A stretch of DNA of 64,000 nucleotides from Alphaproteobacteria bacterium (GCA_021776075.1 JAJFGQ010000018.1:1-64000); one strand, 5' to 3'; numbered from the stretch's first letter, positions 25,341-34,758 are shown. Program-made: numbers and translations. Notes: a model not told the origin generated them from the letters alone.

Positions 25341-25418
25341 ATTTCTTGAATAACAATATATTTTTAGTTAATTTCTAAAACAGAAATCAATCTATTCGTT
25401 TATTTCTAAAATAGCAAT
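25341..25418. promoter_or_regulatory. Three operator-like palindromes between two HTH regulator genes
   Basis: Three copies of ATTTCT-N5-AGAAAT occur at 25341-25357, 25371-25387 and 25402-25418. The middle copy is perfect; the others have one and two mismatches in the right half. Each is preceded by GTTA or GTTT. The centres are 30 and 31 bases apart, about three helical turns, so bound dimers would lie on one face of the DNA. Confidence 0.68.
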
Positions 25419-25444
25419 ACTTAAAGTTGAAAAAGGGTCTCATA

Positions 25445-26053
25445 ATGCCGTTTATGGATGATGAGTGGCTGAAAACGCAATTTTTGTTAAACCCGGATAA
25501 AAGCAAGGCGGATCTGGCAACGGCACTGCGTCTTGATCCTCCGGCTATCAGCAAGATTTTGGCCGGTAAACGGCAGATTAAAGCTCAGGAATATATGTCA
25601 ATGCGCCGCTATTTTGGTCTACCTGTGGATGGGGAGCGGGCTGTCGGAATGCATTCTTATCACCTGAAACCGCTGGCTTCCGGGTTGCAGGAACAGGCGG
25701 TGGATCAGGATGACGCGGCCTGGGTTATGCCGGCGAGCCTGTTTGAAACGCGCACCAAAGCGCCGCCGGAACAGATTAGGATATTTGCTATTCAGGAAAG
25801 TGCTATGGCACCGGATTTTATGCCGGGGGAGCAGGTTCTGGTTGATTTGTCAGATAGGCAACCTTCGCCGCCCGGTGTTTTTATTGTCTCAGATGGGTTG
25901 GGTCATATTATCAGACAGTGTGAATATGTATCGCATTCCGAACCGCCGGAGATCAAGCTGTCTGCCAATAACAGGAAATATGACCCTTATACATTGCTGT
26001 TGGAAAAAGCCGATATTATCGGCCGGGTTATTGCCAAGCTGGAATGGTTGTAG
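25445..26053 (+). CDS. HTH regulator with degenerate S24/LexA-type C-terminal domain
   Basis: A 202-residue CI/LexA-like protein. Residues about 5-55 form a HTH (KSKADLATALRLDPPAISKI); residues about 105-202 form an S24-like fold with AIQESAMAPDFMPGEQVLVD around the nucleophile Ser and IIGRVIAKLEWL at the end. The position of the catalytic Lys, normally in a VKR-type motif, reads GHIIRQ, so autocleavage looks impossible. The ATG at 25445 is seven bases from AAAGGG; an in-frame TTG at 25427 is less likely. It is divergent from the XRE gene. Confidence 0.85.
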   Translation: MPFMDDEWLKTQFLLNPDKSKADLATALRLDPPAISKILAGKRQIKAQEYMSMRRYFGLPVDGERAVGMHSYHLKPLASGLQEQAVDQDDAAWVMPASLFETRTKAPPEQIRIFAIQESAMAPDFMPGEQVLVDLSDRQPSPPGVFIVSDGLGHIIRQCEYVSHSEPPEIKLSANNRKYDPYTLLLEKADIIGRVIAKLEWL

Positions 26054-26062
26054 ATGTCAAAA

Positions 26063-26084
26063 AAGGCGCCCTGTGAGGCGCCTT
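26063..26084 (-). terminator. Intrinsic terminator of rpmG
   Basis: AAGGCGCC (26063-26070) and GGCGCCTT (26077-26084) pair around a six-base loop. On the minus strand the stem is followed by TTTTTTGAC, so it terminates transcription from rpmG. On the plus strand no T-run follows. Confidence 0.85.
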
Positions 26085-26110
26085 CGTAAAAAATGGTAAT
26101 CCGTCCGATT

Positions 26111-26293
26111 CTAGTTTTTCTTCGCGGGCGGCATTTTCTTTTCTTCAAATATAACATGCTTGCGTACAACAGGGTCATATTTGCTCATCCGCAGTTTTTC
26201 GGTGGCGCCTTTCCCTTTTCTTTTGTAATAGCGGTAGCCCGTTCCAGCCGTGCTTTCCATCCGAACTTTTACCGCAACACCTTTTCTAGCCAT
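26111..26293 (-). CDS. rpmG: 50S ribosomal protein L33
   Basis: A basic 60-residue ribosomal protein with the L33 segments STAGTGYRYYKRKGKG and EKLRMSKYDPVVRKHVIFEE. The four-Cys zinc motif of some L33 forms is absent, as in the usual proteobacterial type. Last gene of the minus-strand run from pyrB; a terminator follows. Confidence 0.95.
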   Translation of the reverse strand: MARKGVAVKVRMESTAGTGYRYYKRKGKGATEKLRMSKYDPVVRKHVIFEEKKMPPAKKN

Positions 26294-26374
26294 ATCTAAT
26301 AAACCTTGCTTGTCGTATTTTAACGAAGATAGAGGCGCAATTTAAGGATTTTCTCGAAAATGTCAAGAAAATCA

Positions 26375-28534
26375 TTATGGGCGAGGGCCTTTCCCTTTAT
26401 TTTTACGGCCCCGGCCTTTGTCGCCGCCTTTCCCTTTATGCTTTTTACGGTTGTTGTTGTTGTCTTCACGGGAATGGCGTGATGGTCCCGATTTATTACC
26501 AGACTTTTTACCGGGATTTTTACCGGACTTTTTAAATGTAGCACCCGGTATATCTGCGCCTTCCAGACTGCTGCCGGAGAGTGCAAGTATCGTATTGCCG
26601 GACAGGCCGTTGGCCTCTGTCAGGCGGACTGTGACAGGGGCACCGAGGCGGAATAGGCGCTTGTCATGCCGTCCGATCAACGCGTGCCTGTTCTCATCAT
26701 GAATGTAATTGTCCCGTGGCAGTGTACGGACAGGAATAAGCCCGTCTGCGCCGTTACCATCTAGCCTGACAAACAGGCCAAAGCGGGTGACGCCGGAAAT
26801 GCGTCCTGTGAAATCGGCACCAATTTGCTCCGATAAAAACGAAGCTGTAAAGCGATCAACGGCATTGCGTTCGGCTTCGACAGAAAGGCGCTCCATGCTG
26901 GAAATATGGTCGGTTATTTCTTCCAGCCGCGCTGCCTCTCCCTCGGATAACTCTCCTGTGCCCAAATTGTACGCTTTAATCAGGCTGCGATGGACCAGAA
27001 GGTCGGCATAGCGCCGGATCGGCGATGTGAAGTGGGCATATTTCGGTAAAGCCAGCCCAAAATGACCGATATTGTTGCGGCTATAGCGGGCCTGCGCTTG
27101 TGCGCGTAAAATTGTCTGGCTGATCAGGTGGCTGTGCGGGTGGTTTGCCGCTTTGTGTAGAATTTGGTTGAGTTTCTGCGGTTGTATTGCTTCACCCTTT
27201 GGCAGGGAAAAATCGAAGGCGTCAAGAAATTCACGGGTGCTTTCAAGCTTGACCGGGTTTGGGCGGTCATGGATGCGGTAAACACAAGGTGCTGTTTTTT
27301 CTTCAAGTCTTTCAGCTGAGGCCACGTTGGCGGCAACCATAAATTCTTCGATCAGTTTGTTGCTGTCCAGGCTTTCCCGTTCCCTGATATCCGTGACATT
27401 GCCTTTTTTATCAACGATAACTCTGCGTTCCGGCAGGTCCAGATCAAGCGCACCTCGTTTTTCACGGGCCTGTCTTAATATTGTGTAGGCGGCATAGAGC
27501 GGATTGATAACGTCTTTCATTAAGGGTGCTGTCGTATCATCTGTTATACCGTCTTTGGCGGCCTGCACCTGTTCATATGTCAGGCGGGCTGTTGAACGCA
27601 TCAAAGCGCGTACAATCTTATGTTTTTGCAGTTGCCCTTCATTATTGATCCACATATGCATAGCCATACAGGCGCGGTCTTCATGTGGTTTCAGAGAGCA
27701 TAGGCCGTTGGATAATGTTTCCGGCAGCATCGGCAGGACTCGATCCGGGAAATAAGTGGAATTGCTCCGTAAATAGGCTTCCTCATCCAGTGCGGAGCCG
27801 GGACGGACGTAATGCGCGACATCGGCAATGGCGACAATCAGGTGAAAGCCTTCGTCTGTTTTTTCAGCAAATACGGCATCATCAAAATCGCGGGCATCGG
27901 CGCCGTCAATGGTCACAAGCGGTATATTGCGCAAATCTTCCCGGTTGCCCAGTTCCGGTACTTTCATGTTTTCCGTTTCTTTCAGGACGGCTTCGGAAAA
28001 TTCACTGCGCAGGCCTGTTTCATGCAGGCTAATCAGGCTGATGGCTTTAGGGTCATCGTGACGGCCAATGATTTCTGTTATTGTTGCTTTTCTATGGTGT
28101 TTGTTTTCGTCACTTTGTGTTCTTGCAATAACCAGATCGCCGTCTTTTACATCGTCCAGCCCTGTTTGCGACAGGCGATATTCCTTACGATCTTTTTTGT
28201 TCGTAGATTGCAGGACAAAGCCGGTTTTTGTTTTTTTAATAAGGCCAATAACACGGTCTTCTTTTTGCTGACTTCCCAGATGCTGAATTGTACGGGCTTC
28301 ATAGGTGCCATCGTCCTGCAGGGTTAGTTGCGCCAGAACTTTGTCGCCGGGAATGAGGGCCGGGTGGCCCTTGTCGTCCGGTTGTATTTCAATGCGTGGA
28401 GGGGGACCGTTTCGTTTTTTATCCCATTTCACCGGGAGGGCGAAAACATCACCGTCAATGCTGATTTCAGTGATCTCCAGAACAGTAACGTTCGGCAGAC
28501 CATTTGACTCTTTATTTTTACTCATGAAATACAT
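26375..28534 (-). CDS. rnr: Ribonuclease R
   Basis: A 3'-5' exoribonuclease of 719 residues that degrades structured RNA. It has cold-shock-like domains (about 25-180), the RNB catalytic domain with TIDGADARDFDDAVF near residue 210, and an S1 domain (GRISGVTRFGLFVRLDGNGA) near 580. The strongly basic, low-complexity C-terminal tail is rich in Gly and Lys. The N-terminal HTH domain of many RNase R proteins is not evident; the protein starts almost directly with the OB-fold region. The ATG at 28525 is an alternative start. It lies between a small membrane protein gene and rpmG, the usual alphaproteobacterial order. Confidence 0.93.
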   Translation of the reverse strand: MYFMSKNKESNGLPNVTVLEITEISIDGDVFALPVKWDKKRNGPPPRIEIQPDDKGHPALIPGDKVLAQLTLQDDGTYEARTIQHLGSQQKEDRVIGLIKKTKTGFVLQSTNKKDRKEYRLSQTGLDDVKDGDLVIARTQSDENKHHRKATITEIIGRHDDPKAISLISLHETGLRSEFSEAVLKETENMKVPELGNREDLRNIPLVTIDGADARDFDDAVFAEKTDEGFHLIVAIADVAHYVRPGSALDEEAYLRSNSTYFPDRVLPMLPETLSNGLCSLKPHEDRACMAMHMWINNEGQLQKHKIVRALMRSTARLTYEQVQAAKDGITDDTTAPLMKDVINPLYAAYTILRQAREKRGALDLDLPERRVIVDKKGNVTDIRERESLDSNKLIEEFMVAANVASAERLEEKTAPCVYRIHDRPNPVKLESTREFLDAFDFSLPKGEAIQPQKLNQILHKAANHPHSHLISQTILRAQAQARYSRNNIGHFGLALPKYAHFTSPIRRYADLLVHRSLIKAYNLGTGELSEGEAARLEEITDHISSMERLSVEAERNAVDRFTASFLSEQIGADFTGRISGVTRFGLFVRLDGNGADGLIPVRTLPRDNYIHDENRHALIGRHDKRLFRLGAPVTVRLTEANGLSGNTILALSGSSLEGADIPGATFKKSGKNPGKKSGNKSGPSRHSREDNNNNRKKHKGKGGDKGRGRKNKGKGPRP

Positions 28535-28568
28535 TTACCGTAAAACATAGGGAAAAGGAAAGCTTTTT

Positions 28569-28763
28569 TTACGGTGCGGGATGAGTGGGGAGTTTGATTT
28601 GGCTGTTTTCCGAAGGTTTTGGTGGTGTTGTCTGCTCCGTATCCAGATTCGTATAAGCAACAGTCATGATGATCGCAAAAGGGATTAAAAGCCTTGCCAT
28701 CCATTTGCGCAAAGGGTCATTTTCACGGGCATCCTGCATGGCCTTGTAAAAGGAATCTTTCAA
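28569..28763 (-). CDS. Small single-span membrane protein
   Basis: A 64-residue protein between topA and rnr. One hydrophobic segment, WMARLLIPFAIIMTVAY (about 21-37), follows a charged N-terminus and precedes a Pro/Thr-rich tail. The TTG start at 28763 is supported by GGGAG eight bases upstream; an ATG eight codons later is possible. I recognise no family. Confidence 0.62.
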   Translation of the reverse strand: MKDSFYKAMQDARENDPLRKWMARLLIPFAIIMTVAYTNLDTEQTTPPKPSENSQIKLPTHPAP

Positions 28764-28851
28764 AATCTTTACTCCCTGTTTCTTTTTTTTATTTTTCTAT
28801 AAGGCGTATTCTACAGGATTTTTTGTTATTTGGGAAATTTGAGTCCTAATT

Positions 28852-31356
28852 CTAGCTCGCCTTCTTTTTCTTTGCGGCAGATTTCTTCTTTGCCGGTTTT
28901 TTCTTTTTCGTTGTTTTCTTTTTTGTTGTTTTTTTCTTGGTTGTTTTTGTTGCCTCCGGTTTTTGCCCTCCTTTTGCGGCTCTTTCCGCCTTTCTTATGG
29001 CAGCCTCGGCAATTAAGGTAACGGCCCGGTTTAAGCCGATGGTCAGCACATCATCGCCATCGCTTTTGCGGATAGAAGAATAGACACCATCATGCAGGAG
29101 GAAGGGACCAAAGCGGCCAATGCCGGACGTAATCATTTTACTCGTTTCCGGATGATTGCCGACGTCACGCGGCAGGGCCAGTAATTTTAGAGCAGCGGGA
29201 AGATCTATATCGGCTATTGGTGTGCCACGGGGAATGCCTTGACGCTTGGGTTTGTCTTTGGATTCCGGGGCCGGGTCAATCTGAACGTAAGGGCCGTAGG
29301 GCCCACGCCTTAATGATACGGTACGGCCCGTTACGGGGTCAACACCCAGCTCTTTCGGTTCATTGGCAAGCTGTATGCCGCCATCTTCGCTGTCATCTCC
29401 ATTGGATGACACAAGAAGCGGACGGGTGAATTTGCATTCCGGGTAGCTTGAACAACCGACGAAAGCGCCGAATTTTCCGAGTTTCAGGGACAGTTGTCCT
29501 TCTTTACAGGTAGGGCAGATGCGTGGATCTTTCCCTTTTTCAACTTCCGGAAAAAAGTGATGTCCGAGTTCTTCGTTTAAATGATCAATGACTTCGGTAA
29601 TCGTCAGGCCTTTGGTTTCTTCAACGGCTTTGGAAAAATCTCCCCAGAACTGGCTGAGTGCTTCTTTCCAGGCGACGTGACCGGCGGCAATGGCATCCAG
29701 CTCTTCTTCCAGATTGGCTGTGAAATCGTAATCAACATAGCGGGTGAAAAATTTCATCAAAAAGGTTGTGACCAGTCGTCCCCGGTCTTCAGGAACAAAA
29801 CGCCGTTTTTCCAGTATAACGTAGTCTCTGTCACGCAGAACCTGAAGGATAGAGGCATAAGTCGAAGGGCGGCCAATGCCGAGCTCTTCCATCTTTTTGA
29901 CCAGTGAGGCTTCGCTATAGCGCGGCGGCGGCTGGGTAAAATGCTGGTTCGGGTCGACTTTTTTAAGCTTCACGTTATCGCCTTGATTCATAGGCGGCAG
30001 GCGGCGGTCTTTCTCATTTTTTTCTGCTTCATCATTGTTATTCTCGTCATCATCTTCGGTGTTATCCTGATAAAGAGTCAGGAAGCCGTCAAAAGAGACA
30101 ACGGAACCGGTGGCGCGCAAGATGACATCATCCGTACCGTCTGAAATGTCGGCCTTGACCTGATCCATAACGGCGTTCTCCATTTGGGAAGCCATGGTGC
30201 GTTTCCAGATCAACTCATAAAGCTTTGCCATCTCGTCATTGAGATATTTCTTCATATCGTCCGGTGTGCGGGACAGGTCGGTTGGCCGGATCGCTTCGTG
30301 CGCTTCCTGCGCGTTTTTGGCTTTGGATTTAAACAAACGCGGTGAATCGGGCAGGTATTTATCGCCATATTTGCTTTTGATGAGATCACGGCACTGATTA
30401 ACGGCGTCTTCGGAGAGGGTTGTGCCGTCGGTTCTCATATAGGTGATCAGGCCGGTAAGTTCGCCGCCGATTTCTACACCTTCATACAGTTTTTGCGCTG
30501 TGCGCATGGTTTGCGAGGCAGAAAAGCGTAAGCGTCCCGAAGCATCCTGTTGCAGGGTTGATGTAATAAAGGGCGGGTAGGGGTTACGCCGTACCTGTTT
30601 CTTTTCCAGTTTCTGGATGGTCAGGTTTTTGTTTTCAATACGGTCGACCGCTGTTTGCGCTTCTTTTTCGGATTTGATGTCCAGTTTTCCGAGCTTGTTT
30701 CCTGCCAGATGTGTCAGGCGTGCCGTGAAGGGCGCACCCTCTGGTGTTTTAAGCTGTGCGGCAATGGACCAGTATTCTTGCGGATTGAATTTTTCAATTT
30801 CGGATTCGCGTTCGCAGACCAGACGCAGGGTTACTGACTGTACCCTGCCGGCTGAGCGGGAGCCGGGCAATTTCCGCCATAAAATCGGCGAAATGTTAAA
30901 GCCAACCAGATAATCCAGTGCGCGGCGTGCCAGATAAGCTTCGATTAATGGCGTGTCAAGCTCACGGGCATTTTTAAAGGCTTCCTGTACGGCTGTTTTT
31001 GTGATTTCATTAAAGGCAACACGGTGGACTGTTTTGCCCTCCAGTAAGTTATCTTCTTTCAGAATTTCCTGTACATGCCATGATATGGCTTCCCCTTCAC
31101 GATCCGGGTCGGTTGCGAGATAAAGAGTTTTTGCTGTTTTGACAGCTTTTTTGATTTCTTTTATTTGTTTTTCGGCGCGCTCCCCCGCTTGCCACTTCAT
31201 GGCAAAATCATCGTCCGGCTGAACGGAGCCATCCTTGTTTACCAGATCGCGCACATGGCCGTAAGAGGCAATGACAACATAGTCTGGGCCAAGATATTTA
31301 TTGATCGTTTTCGCCTTGGCCGGGGACTCGACGATAACCAGGTTTGATGCAGTCAA
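28852..31356 (-). CDS. topA: DNA topoisomerase I
   Basis: A type IA enzyme relaxing negative supercoils, 834 residues. The N-terminal Toprim domain begins NLVIVESPAKAKTINKYLG and contains the acidic TDPDREGEAISWH; the active-site Tyr is in LITYMRTDGTTLSE. One complete four-Cys zinc ribbon (CPTCKEGQ to CSSYPECKF) follows, then TOPRIM-type C-terminal repeats and a Lys-rich tail rich in TKKKTTKKK repeats, common in alphaproteobacteria. The start is a TTG with AAGGA nine bases upstream. Confidence 0.95.
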   Translation of the reverse strand: MTASNLVIVESPAKAKTINKYLGPDYVVIASYGHVRDLVNKDGSVQPDDDFAMKWQAGERAEKQIKEIKKAVKTAKTLYLATDPDREGEAISWHVQEILKEDNLLEGKTVHRVAFNEITKTAVQEAFKNARELDTPLIEAYLARRALDYLVGFNISPILWRKLPGSRSAGRVQSVTLRLVCERESEIEKFNPQEYWSIAAQLKTPEGAPFTARLTHLAGNKLGKLDIKSEKEAQTAVDRIENKNLTIQKLEKKQVRRNPYPPFITSTLQQDASGRLRFSASQTMRTAQKLYEGVEIGGELTGLITYMRTDGTTLSEDAVNQCRDLIKSKYGDKYLPDSPRLFKSKAKNAQEAHEAIRPTDLSRTPDDMKKYLNDEMAKLYELIWKRTMASQMENAVMDQVKADISDGTDDVILRATGSVVSFDGFLTLYQDNTEDDDENNNDEAEKNEKDRRLPPMNQGDNVKLKKVDPNQHFTQPPPRYSEASLVKKMEELGIGRPSTYASILQVLRDRDYVILEKRRFVPEDRGRLVTTFLMKFFTRYVDYDFTANLEEELDAIAAGHVAWKEALSQFWGDFSKAVEETKGLTITEVIDHLNEELGHHFFPEVEKGKDPRICPTCKEGQLSLKLGKFGAFVGCSSYPECKFTRPLLVSSNGDDSEDGGIQLANEPKELGVDPVTGRTVSLRRGPYGPYVQIDPAPESKDKPKRQGIPRGTPIADIDLPAALKLLALPRDVGNHPETSKMITSGIGRFGPFLLHDGVYSSIRKSDGDDVLTIGLNRAVTLIAEAAIRKAERAAKGGQKPEATKTTKKKTTKKKTTKKKKPAKKKSAAKKKKAS

Positions 31357-31436
31357 ATTCTGTATTCCTTATAATAATGCGAATCGTTCTCTTTCTAGGA
31401 AGTGACATGAGAAAGCCCGTTCGTCAATAGTTTGCT

Positions 31437-32600
31437 TCATTCTTCCAGAAGAATTATACGATTTCCCGGCAGACGCTGGACGGTTCCCGCAAGTTCTAGT
31501 TCCAGCAGAATCGTTTGTACGACGGGGACGTTCAGGCCGCTTTGGCGAATAAGTCCGTCAAGGTCTGATGGCGTGAAGGAGAGTCCGTCCAGAAGCGTTT
31601 GGCGCGCCGTTTCAAAAAGTTGCGGATTATTTTCATGAGGCTCTATATCTACGGGTTGAGGCTCGAAATGTGAAAAAGAGGTGTCCTGCAGGGCTTGCCC
31701 TCCTGTGAAATTATTCAGATGCTCTAATACATCATCGGCTTGCCGGATCAGAACGGCTCCGTCGCGGATCAGGCTATTGGGGCCGGCAGCTCGGGGGTCA
31801 AGGGGGTGACCGGGAACCGCATAGACATCCCGGCCCTGTTCCCCTGCTAGCCGGGCCGTAATCAGAGAACCGGATTTAAGCGTTGCTTCCACGACGACGA
31901 CGCCGGTGGACAGACCGGAGACAATCCGGTTGCGGCGGGGGAAGCTCTGAGCAAAAGGTTTTTGACCCAGAGGGCTTTCAGCCACGACCAGCCCCTTTTC
32001 ACAAATTTCATCATACAGGGCTTGATTTTCCGGTGGATAGACAACGTCAACGCCACCCGCGACAACGGCAATGGTTCCCGTGGAAAGAGCGCCCACATGG
32101 GCGGCTGTATCGATACCGCGCGCCAGGCCGGAGACGATAATCTGCCCGGTCCCACCTAAGTCACGGGCGAGTTTTTCAGCAAATTTTCGGCCGTTCAGAG
32201 AGGCATTGCGGGCACCCACCATGCCGATACAGGGTTTGTTCAGGAGGGCGGCCTGCCCGCGCACGGAAATGACCGGCGGGGCATCTTCCAGCGCACTCAG
32301 TGCCAGCGGGTAGTCCGGCTCGCAGGCTGTAATAATATAGCCGCCTTTTTTACGCAGAGCTTCATATTCCCGTTCAACAAGAGACAAAGGCGGGATTTTG
32401 AGAGGTTTTTTCCGTCCGCCGCGTTTGGCTATTTCCGGTACGGCTTCCAGTGCCTTGGTCGCAGTACCGTAGGCCTCGATCAGTTTGAAAAAATTAACCG
32501 GCCCGACATTCTCGGTTCGTGTGAGTTGCAGCCATGCCAGTTTTTCTTTTGCGGTAAGCGCTTTCCCGTCTGATGTAGGATTTTGGTGAAAGAGGTTCAT
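31437..32600 (-). CDS. dprA: DNA processing protein DprA
   Basis: Loads RecA on incoming single-stranded DNA in transformation. The 387-residue protein has a SAM-like N-terminal domain, a Rossmann-type DprA domain with GMVGARNAS, SGLARGIDTAAHVGAL, VVAGGVDVVYPPEN and SFPRRNRIVSGLS, and a C-terminal winged helix (about 325-385). It lies between plsY and topA, two bases from the end of plsY. With the pilus-like genes nearby, natural transformation is possible but not shown. Confidence 0.94.
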   Translation of the reverse strand: MNLFHQNPTSDGKALTAKEKLAWLQLTRTENVGPVNFFKLIEAYGTATKALEAVPEIAKRGGRKKPLKIPPLSLVEREYEALRKKGGYIITACEPDYPLALSALEDAPPVISVRGQAALLNKPCIGMVGARNASLNGRKFAEKLARDLGGTGQIIVSGLARGIDTAAHVGALSTGTIAVVAGGVDVVYPPENQALYDEICEKGLVVAESPLGQKPFAQSFPRRNRIVSGLSTGVVVVEATLKSGSLITARLAGEQGRDVYAVPGHPLDPRAAGPNSLIRDGAVLIRQADDVLEHLNNFTGGQALQDTSFSHFEPQPVDIEPHENNPQLFETARQTLLDGLSFTPSDLDGLIRQSGLNVPVVQTILLELELAGTVQRLPGNRIILLEE

Positions 32601-32602
32601 GT

Positions 32603-33187
32603 TTATGTTCTTTTCCCGATTTTCGGTTCTTCACCTTTGATCAGGCGTTTAATGTTGTCTTTGTGCCGCCACCATATAAGCGCCGTGATGAGCAGGGCGA
32701 TGGTTGCGGGTGCGGGCCCATAAACAAAAAACGTGACAAGGGGGACTGTGAGAACGGCGATGAGGGCGGACAGGGATGATGTTTTTGAGATAAGCGCGGT
32801 GGTAAGCCATGTCGCGCAGGCAATAGCTCCGGCGAACGGTACGGCAGCCAGAAACACACCAAGGGCTGTTGCTACGCCTTTGCCGCCCTTGAATTTTAGC
32901 CAGACCGGGTAGCAGTGACCAATGATGGCAAAGATGCCTGCTATGAGAGCGCTCTCCTGGTTGACGAAAGTGCCGGTAATGAAAATGGCGAAAGCGCCTT
33001 TGCTTCCATCCAGCAGAAGAGTTAGGATCGCCAGCTTTTTATTACCCGTGCGCAGGACGTTGGTCGCGCCGATATTGCCGGAGCCTATGTTGCGAATATC
33101 GCCATGCCCGGCCAGTTTTGCCAGCAATAATCCGAAGGGGATAGAGCCAAGCAGGTATCCAAGTATGGCGGCGATGAGTTCAATCAT
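32603..33187 (-). CDS. plsY: Glycerol-3-phosphate acyltransferase PlsY
   Basis: An integral membrane enzyme that transfers acyl groups from acyl-phosphate to glycerol-3-phosphate in phospholipid synthesis. The three family motifs are seen: GSIPFGLLLAKLAG, GSGNIGATNVLRTGNKK and KFKGGKGVATALG. Five hydrophobic spans are apparent in 194 residues. I used the ATG at 33187; an in-frame TTG at 33196 is also open. Confidence 0.94.
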   Translation of the reverse strand: MIELIAAILGYLLGSIPFGLLLAKLAGHGDIRNIGSGNIGATNVLRTGNKKLAILTLLLDGSKGAFAIFITGTFVNQESALIAGIFAIIGHCYPVWLKFKGGKGVATALGVFLAAVPFAGAIACATWLTTALISKTSSLSALIAVLTVPLVTFFVYGPAPATIALLITALIWWRHKDNIKRLIKGEEPKIGKRT

Positions 33188-33196
33188 ATTATTCAA

Positions 33197-34153
33197 TCAT
33201 TGTTTCGTTAACAGTAAATCCAGAACAGCCATACGGACGGGAACGCCGTTGCGGACTTGTTCGAGAATAAGGCTGCGGTCCGGGTCGTCGGCGACTTCAT
33301 CGGCAATCTCGACACCGCGATTCATCGGGCCGGGATGCATGACCAGCACGTCCGGTTTGGCGTGTTTTAGTTTTTCCAGTGTCAGGCCGTATGCGGCAAA
33401 ATAGGATTGTTCCGACTGGACCAGCCCCTCTTCCATGCGCTCTTTTTGCAAACGGAGCGCCATGACGATATCGCAGTCTTTGAGGCCTTCTTCCAGAGAA
33501 TCAAAGGTTTTAATGCCGTCCACCGGGAACTTGTCCGGTATCAGTGTTGGCGGGGCGATAACACGGACATGAGCGCCCATTTTGCTGAGAAGGGGCATGT
33601 TGGCATGTGCCACGCGGCTATGGGCGACATCACCGCAAATGGCGATATTCAGGCCCTCAAGCCGGCCCTTGCGGCGGCGGATTGTCAAAGCGTCCAGCAA
33701 AGCCTGTGTGGGGTGTTCCCGCCATGAATCGCCGGCATTGATGACAGGGCAATCAACATGCTGTGCGATGAATCCCGGTGCGCCGTATTCTTTATGGCGA
33801 ATAATAATGGCATCCGGGCGCAGCATGGCATGGAGAGTCAACACCGTGTCCAGAAGGCTTTCCCCCTTTTTGACGGAGCTTTGGTCGATGTCGATATTCA
33901 CAACATCGGCCCCGAGCCGCTTGGCCGCCATTTCAAAGGAGGTGCGTGTGCGGGTTGAATCTTCAAAAAAAAGGGTCAGGATAATCCGGCCCCGTAGAAT
34001 ATCAGGGCGAAACGCTTTTTCATCCAGCCGGTCGGCGTAATAATCCGACAGGTCGAGAATTGTTTCTATCTCTTCGACAGAAAGAGGCTCTATGCCAATC
34101 AGATGGGCCTGTGAAAAAGCCTGTTTGTCCGCTGTCATGATCGCTGTACTCAT
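33197..34153 (-). CDS. pyrB: Aspartate carbamoyltransferase catalytic subunit
   Basis: Catalyses carbamoylation of aspartate, the committed step of pyrimidine synthesis. The carbamoyl-phosphate motif FFEDSTRTRTSFE, the segment VINAGDSWREHPTQALLD and MHPGPMNRGVEI are diagnostic. The ATG at 34153 gives 318 residues; an upstream in-frame TTG and a downstream ATG at 34138 are alternatives, with no strong ribosome binding site for any. plsY follows at once; pyrC, which lies between pyrB and plsY in many alphaproteobacteria, is absent. Confidence 0.94.
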   Translation of the reverse strand: MSTAIMTADKQAFSQAHLIGIEPLSVEEIETILDLSDYYADRLDEKAFRPDILRGRIILTLFFEDSTRTRTSFEMAAKRLGADVVNIDIDQSSVKKGESLLDTVLTLHAMLRPDAIIIRHKEYGAPGFIAQHVDCPVINAGDSWREHPTQALLDALTIRRRKGRLEGLNIAICGDVAHSRVAHANMPLLSKMGAHVRVIAPPTLIPDKFPVDGIKTFDSLEEGLKDCDIVMALRLQKERMEEGLVQSEQSYFAAYGLTLEKLKHAKPDVLVMHPGPMNRGVEIADEVADDPDRSLILEQVRNGVPVRMAVLDLLLTKQ

Positions 34154-34197
34154 AAAAACCGCACTATACGCCAATTTATCCGGTACGCAAGAGTCCT

Positions 34198-34758
34198 TTA
34201 AAAAGGGTTGAATTCCCGGAATTTCCAGATGCCAATAAGCACAATACCAATAGCAAAACCCGGACCGGCAGGGATTTGCAGTTGAGAGAGATTAAAGTGG
34301 CTTTCTGTTTTTTTTGCGATTCCTGCGGCGTGGATCAGGCCGTGGATAAGAGAGGCGCAGGCGCCAGCCGCCATAGCCAGCATCACGGTCTCCGGTCCCA
34401 GCCATATACCGGCCGCACCAATCAGTTTAACGTCCCCCAGCCCCAGTGCGTCAGCCTTGTATAGATGGTTGGCGGCAGCTCTTAACAAATACAGGGTTGA
34501 AAAACCGATAATGCCGCCCAGAATGATGTGGGGTACGGATACATACTGTGCGAGTGTCGTCAGATGAAAGACAATACCCAGTGTGGCAAAGCCCAGAACA
34601 AGTTCGTTTGGCAATAATCGTGTCTTAAGGTCAACTACCGATAATGTAGCCAGCACGGCTACGCCCCCTACGAGGCATGTGAACGCAATCCAACTAAGCA
34701 TAAGCCAATGGTTCTCTTGTAGGTTGATGTGCTGATAGCAGGTTACACAGCCTATCAT
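34198..34758 (-). CDS. Prepilin peptidase (A24 family)
   Basis: A membrane aspartyl protease of 186 residues that cleaves prepilin leaders. The two catalytic Asp residues are in VVDLKTRLLPNELV near residue 43 and GLGDVKL near residue 106. About five hydrophobic spans are seen. Like CpaA/TadV it lacks the N-terminal methylase domain of PilD. It is divergent from the response regulator that heads the pilus-like operon and is the likely processing enzyme for the two prepilin-like proteins there. Confidence 0.92.
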   Translation of the reverse strand: MIGCVTCYQHINLQENHWLMLSWIAFTCLVGGVAVLATLSVVDLKTRLLPNELVLGFATLGIVFHLTTLAQYVSVPHIILGGIIGFSTLYLLRAAANHLYKADALGLGDVKLIGAAGIWLGPETVMLAMAAGACASLIHGLIHAAGIAKKTESHFNLSQLQIPAGPGFAIGIVLIGIWKFREFNPF

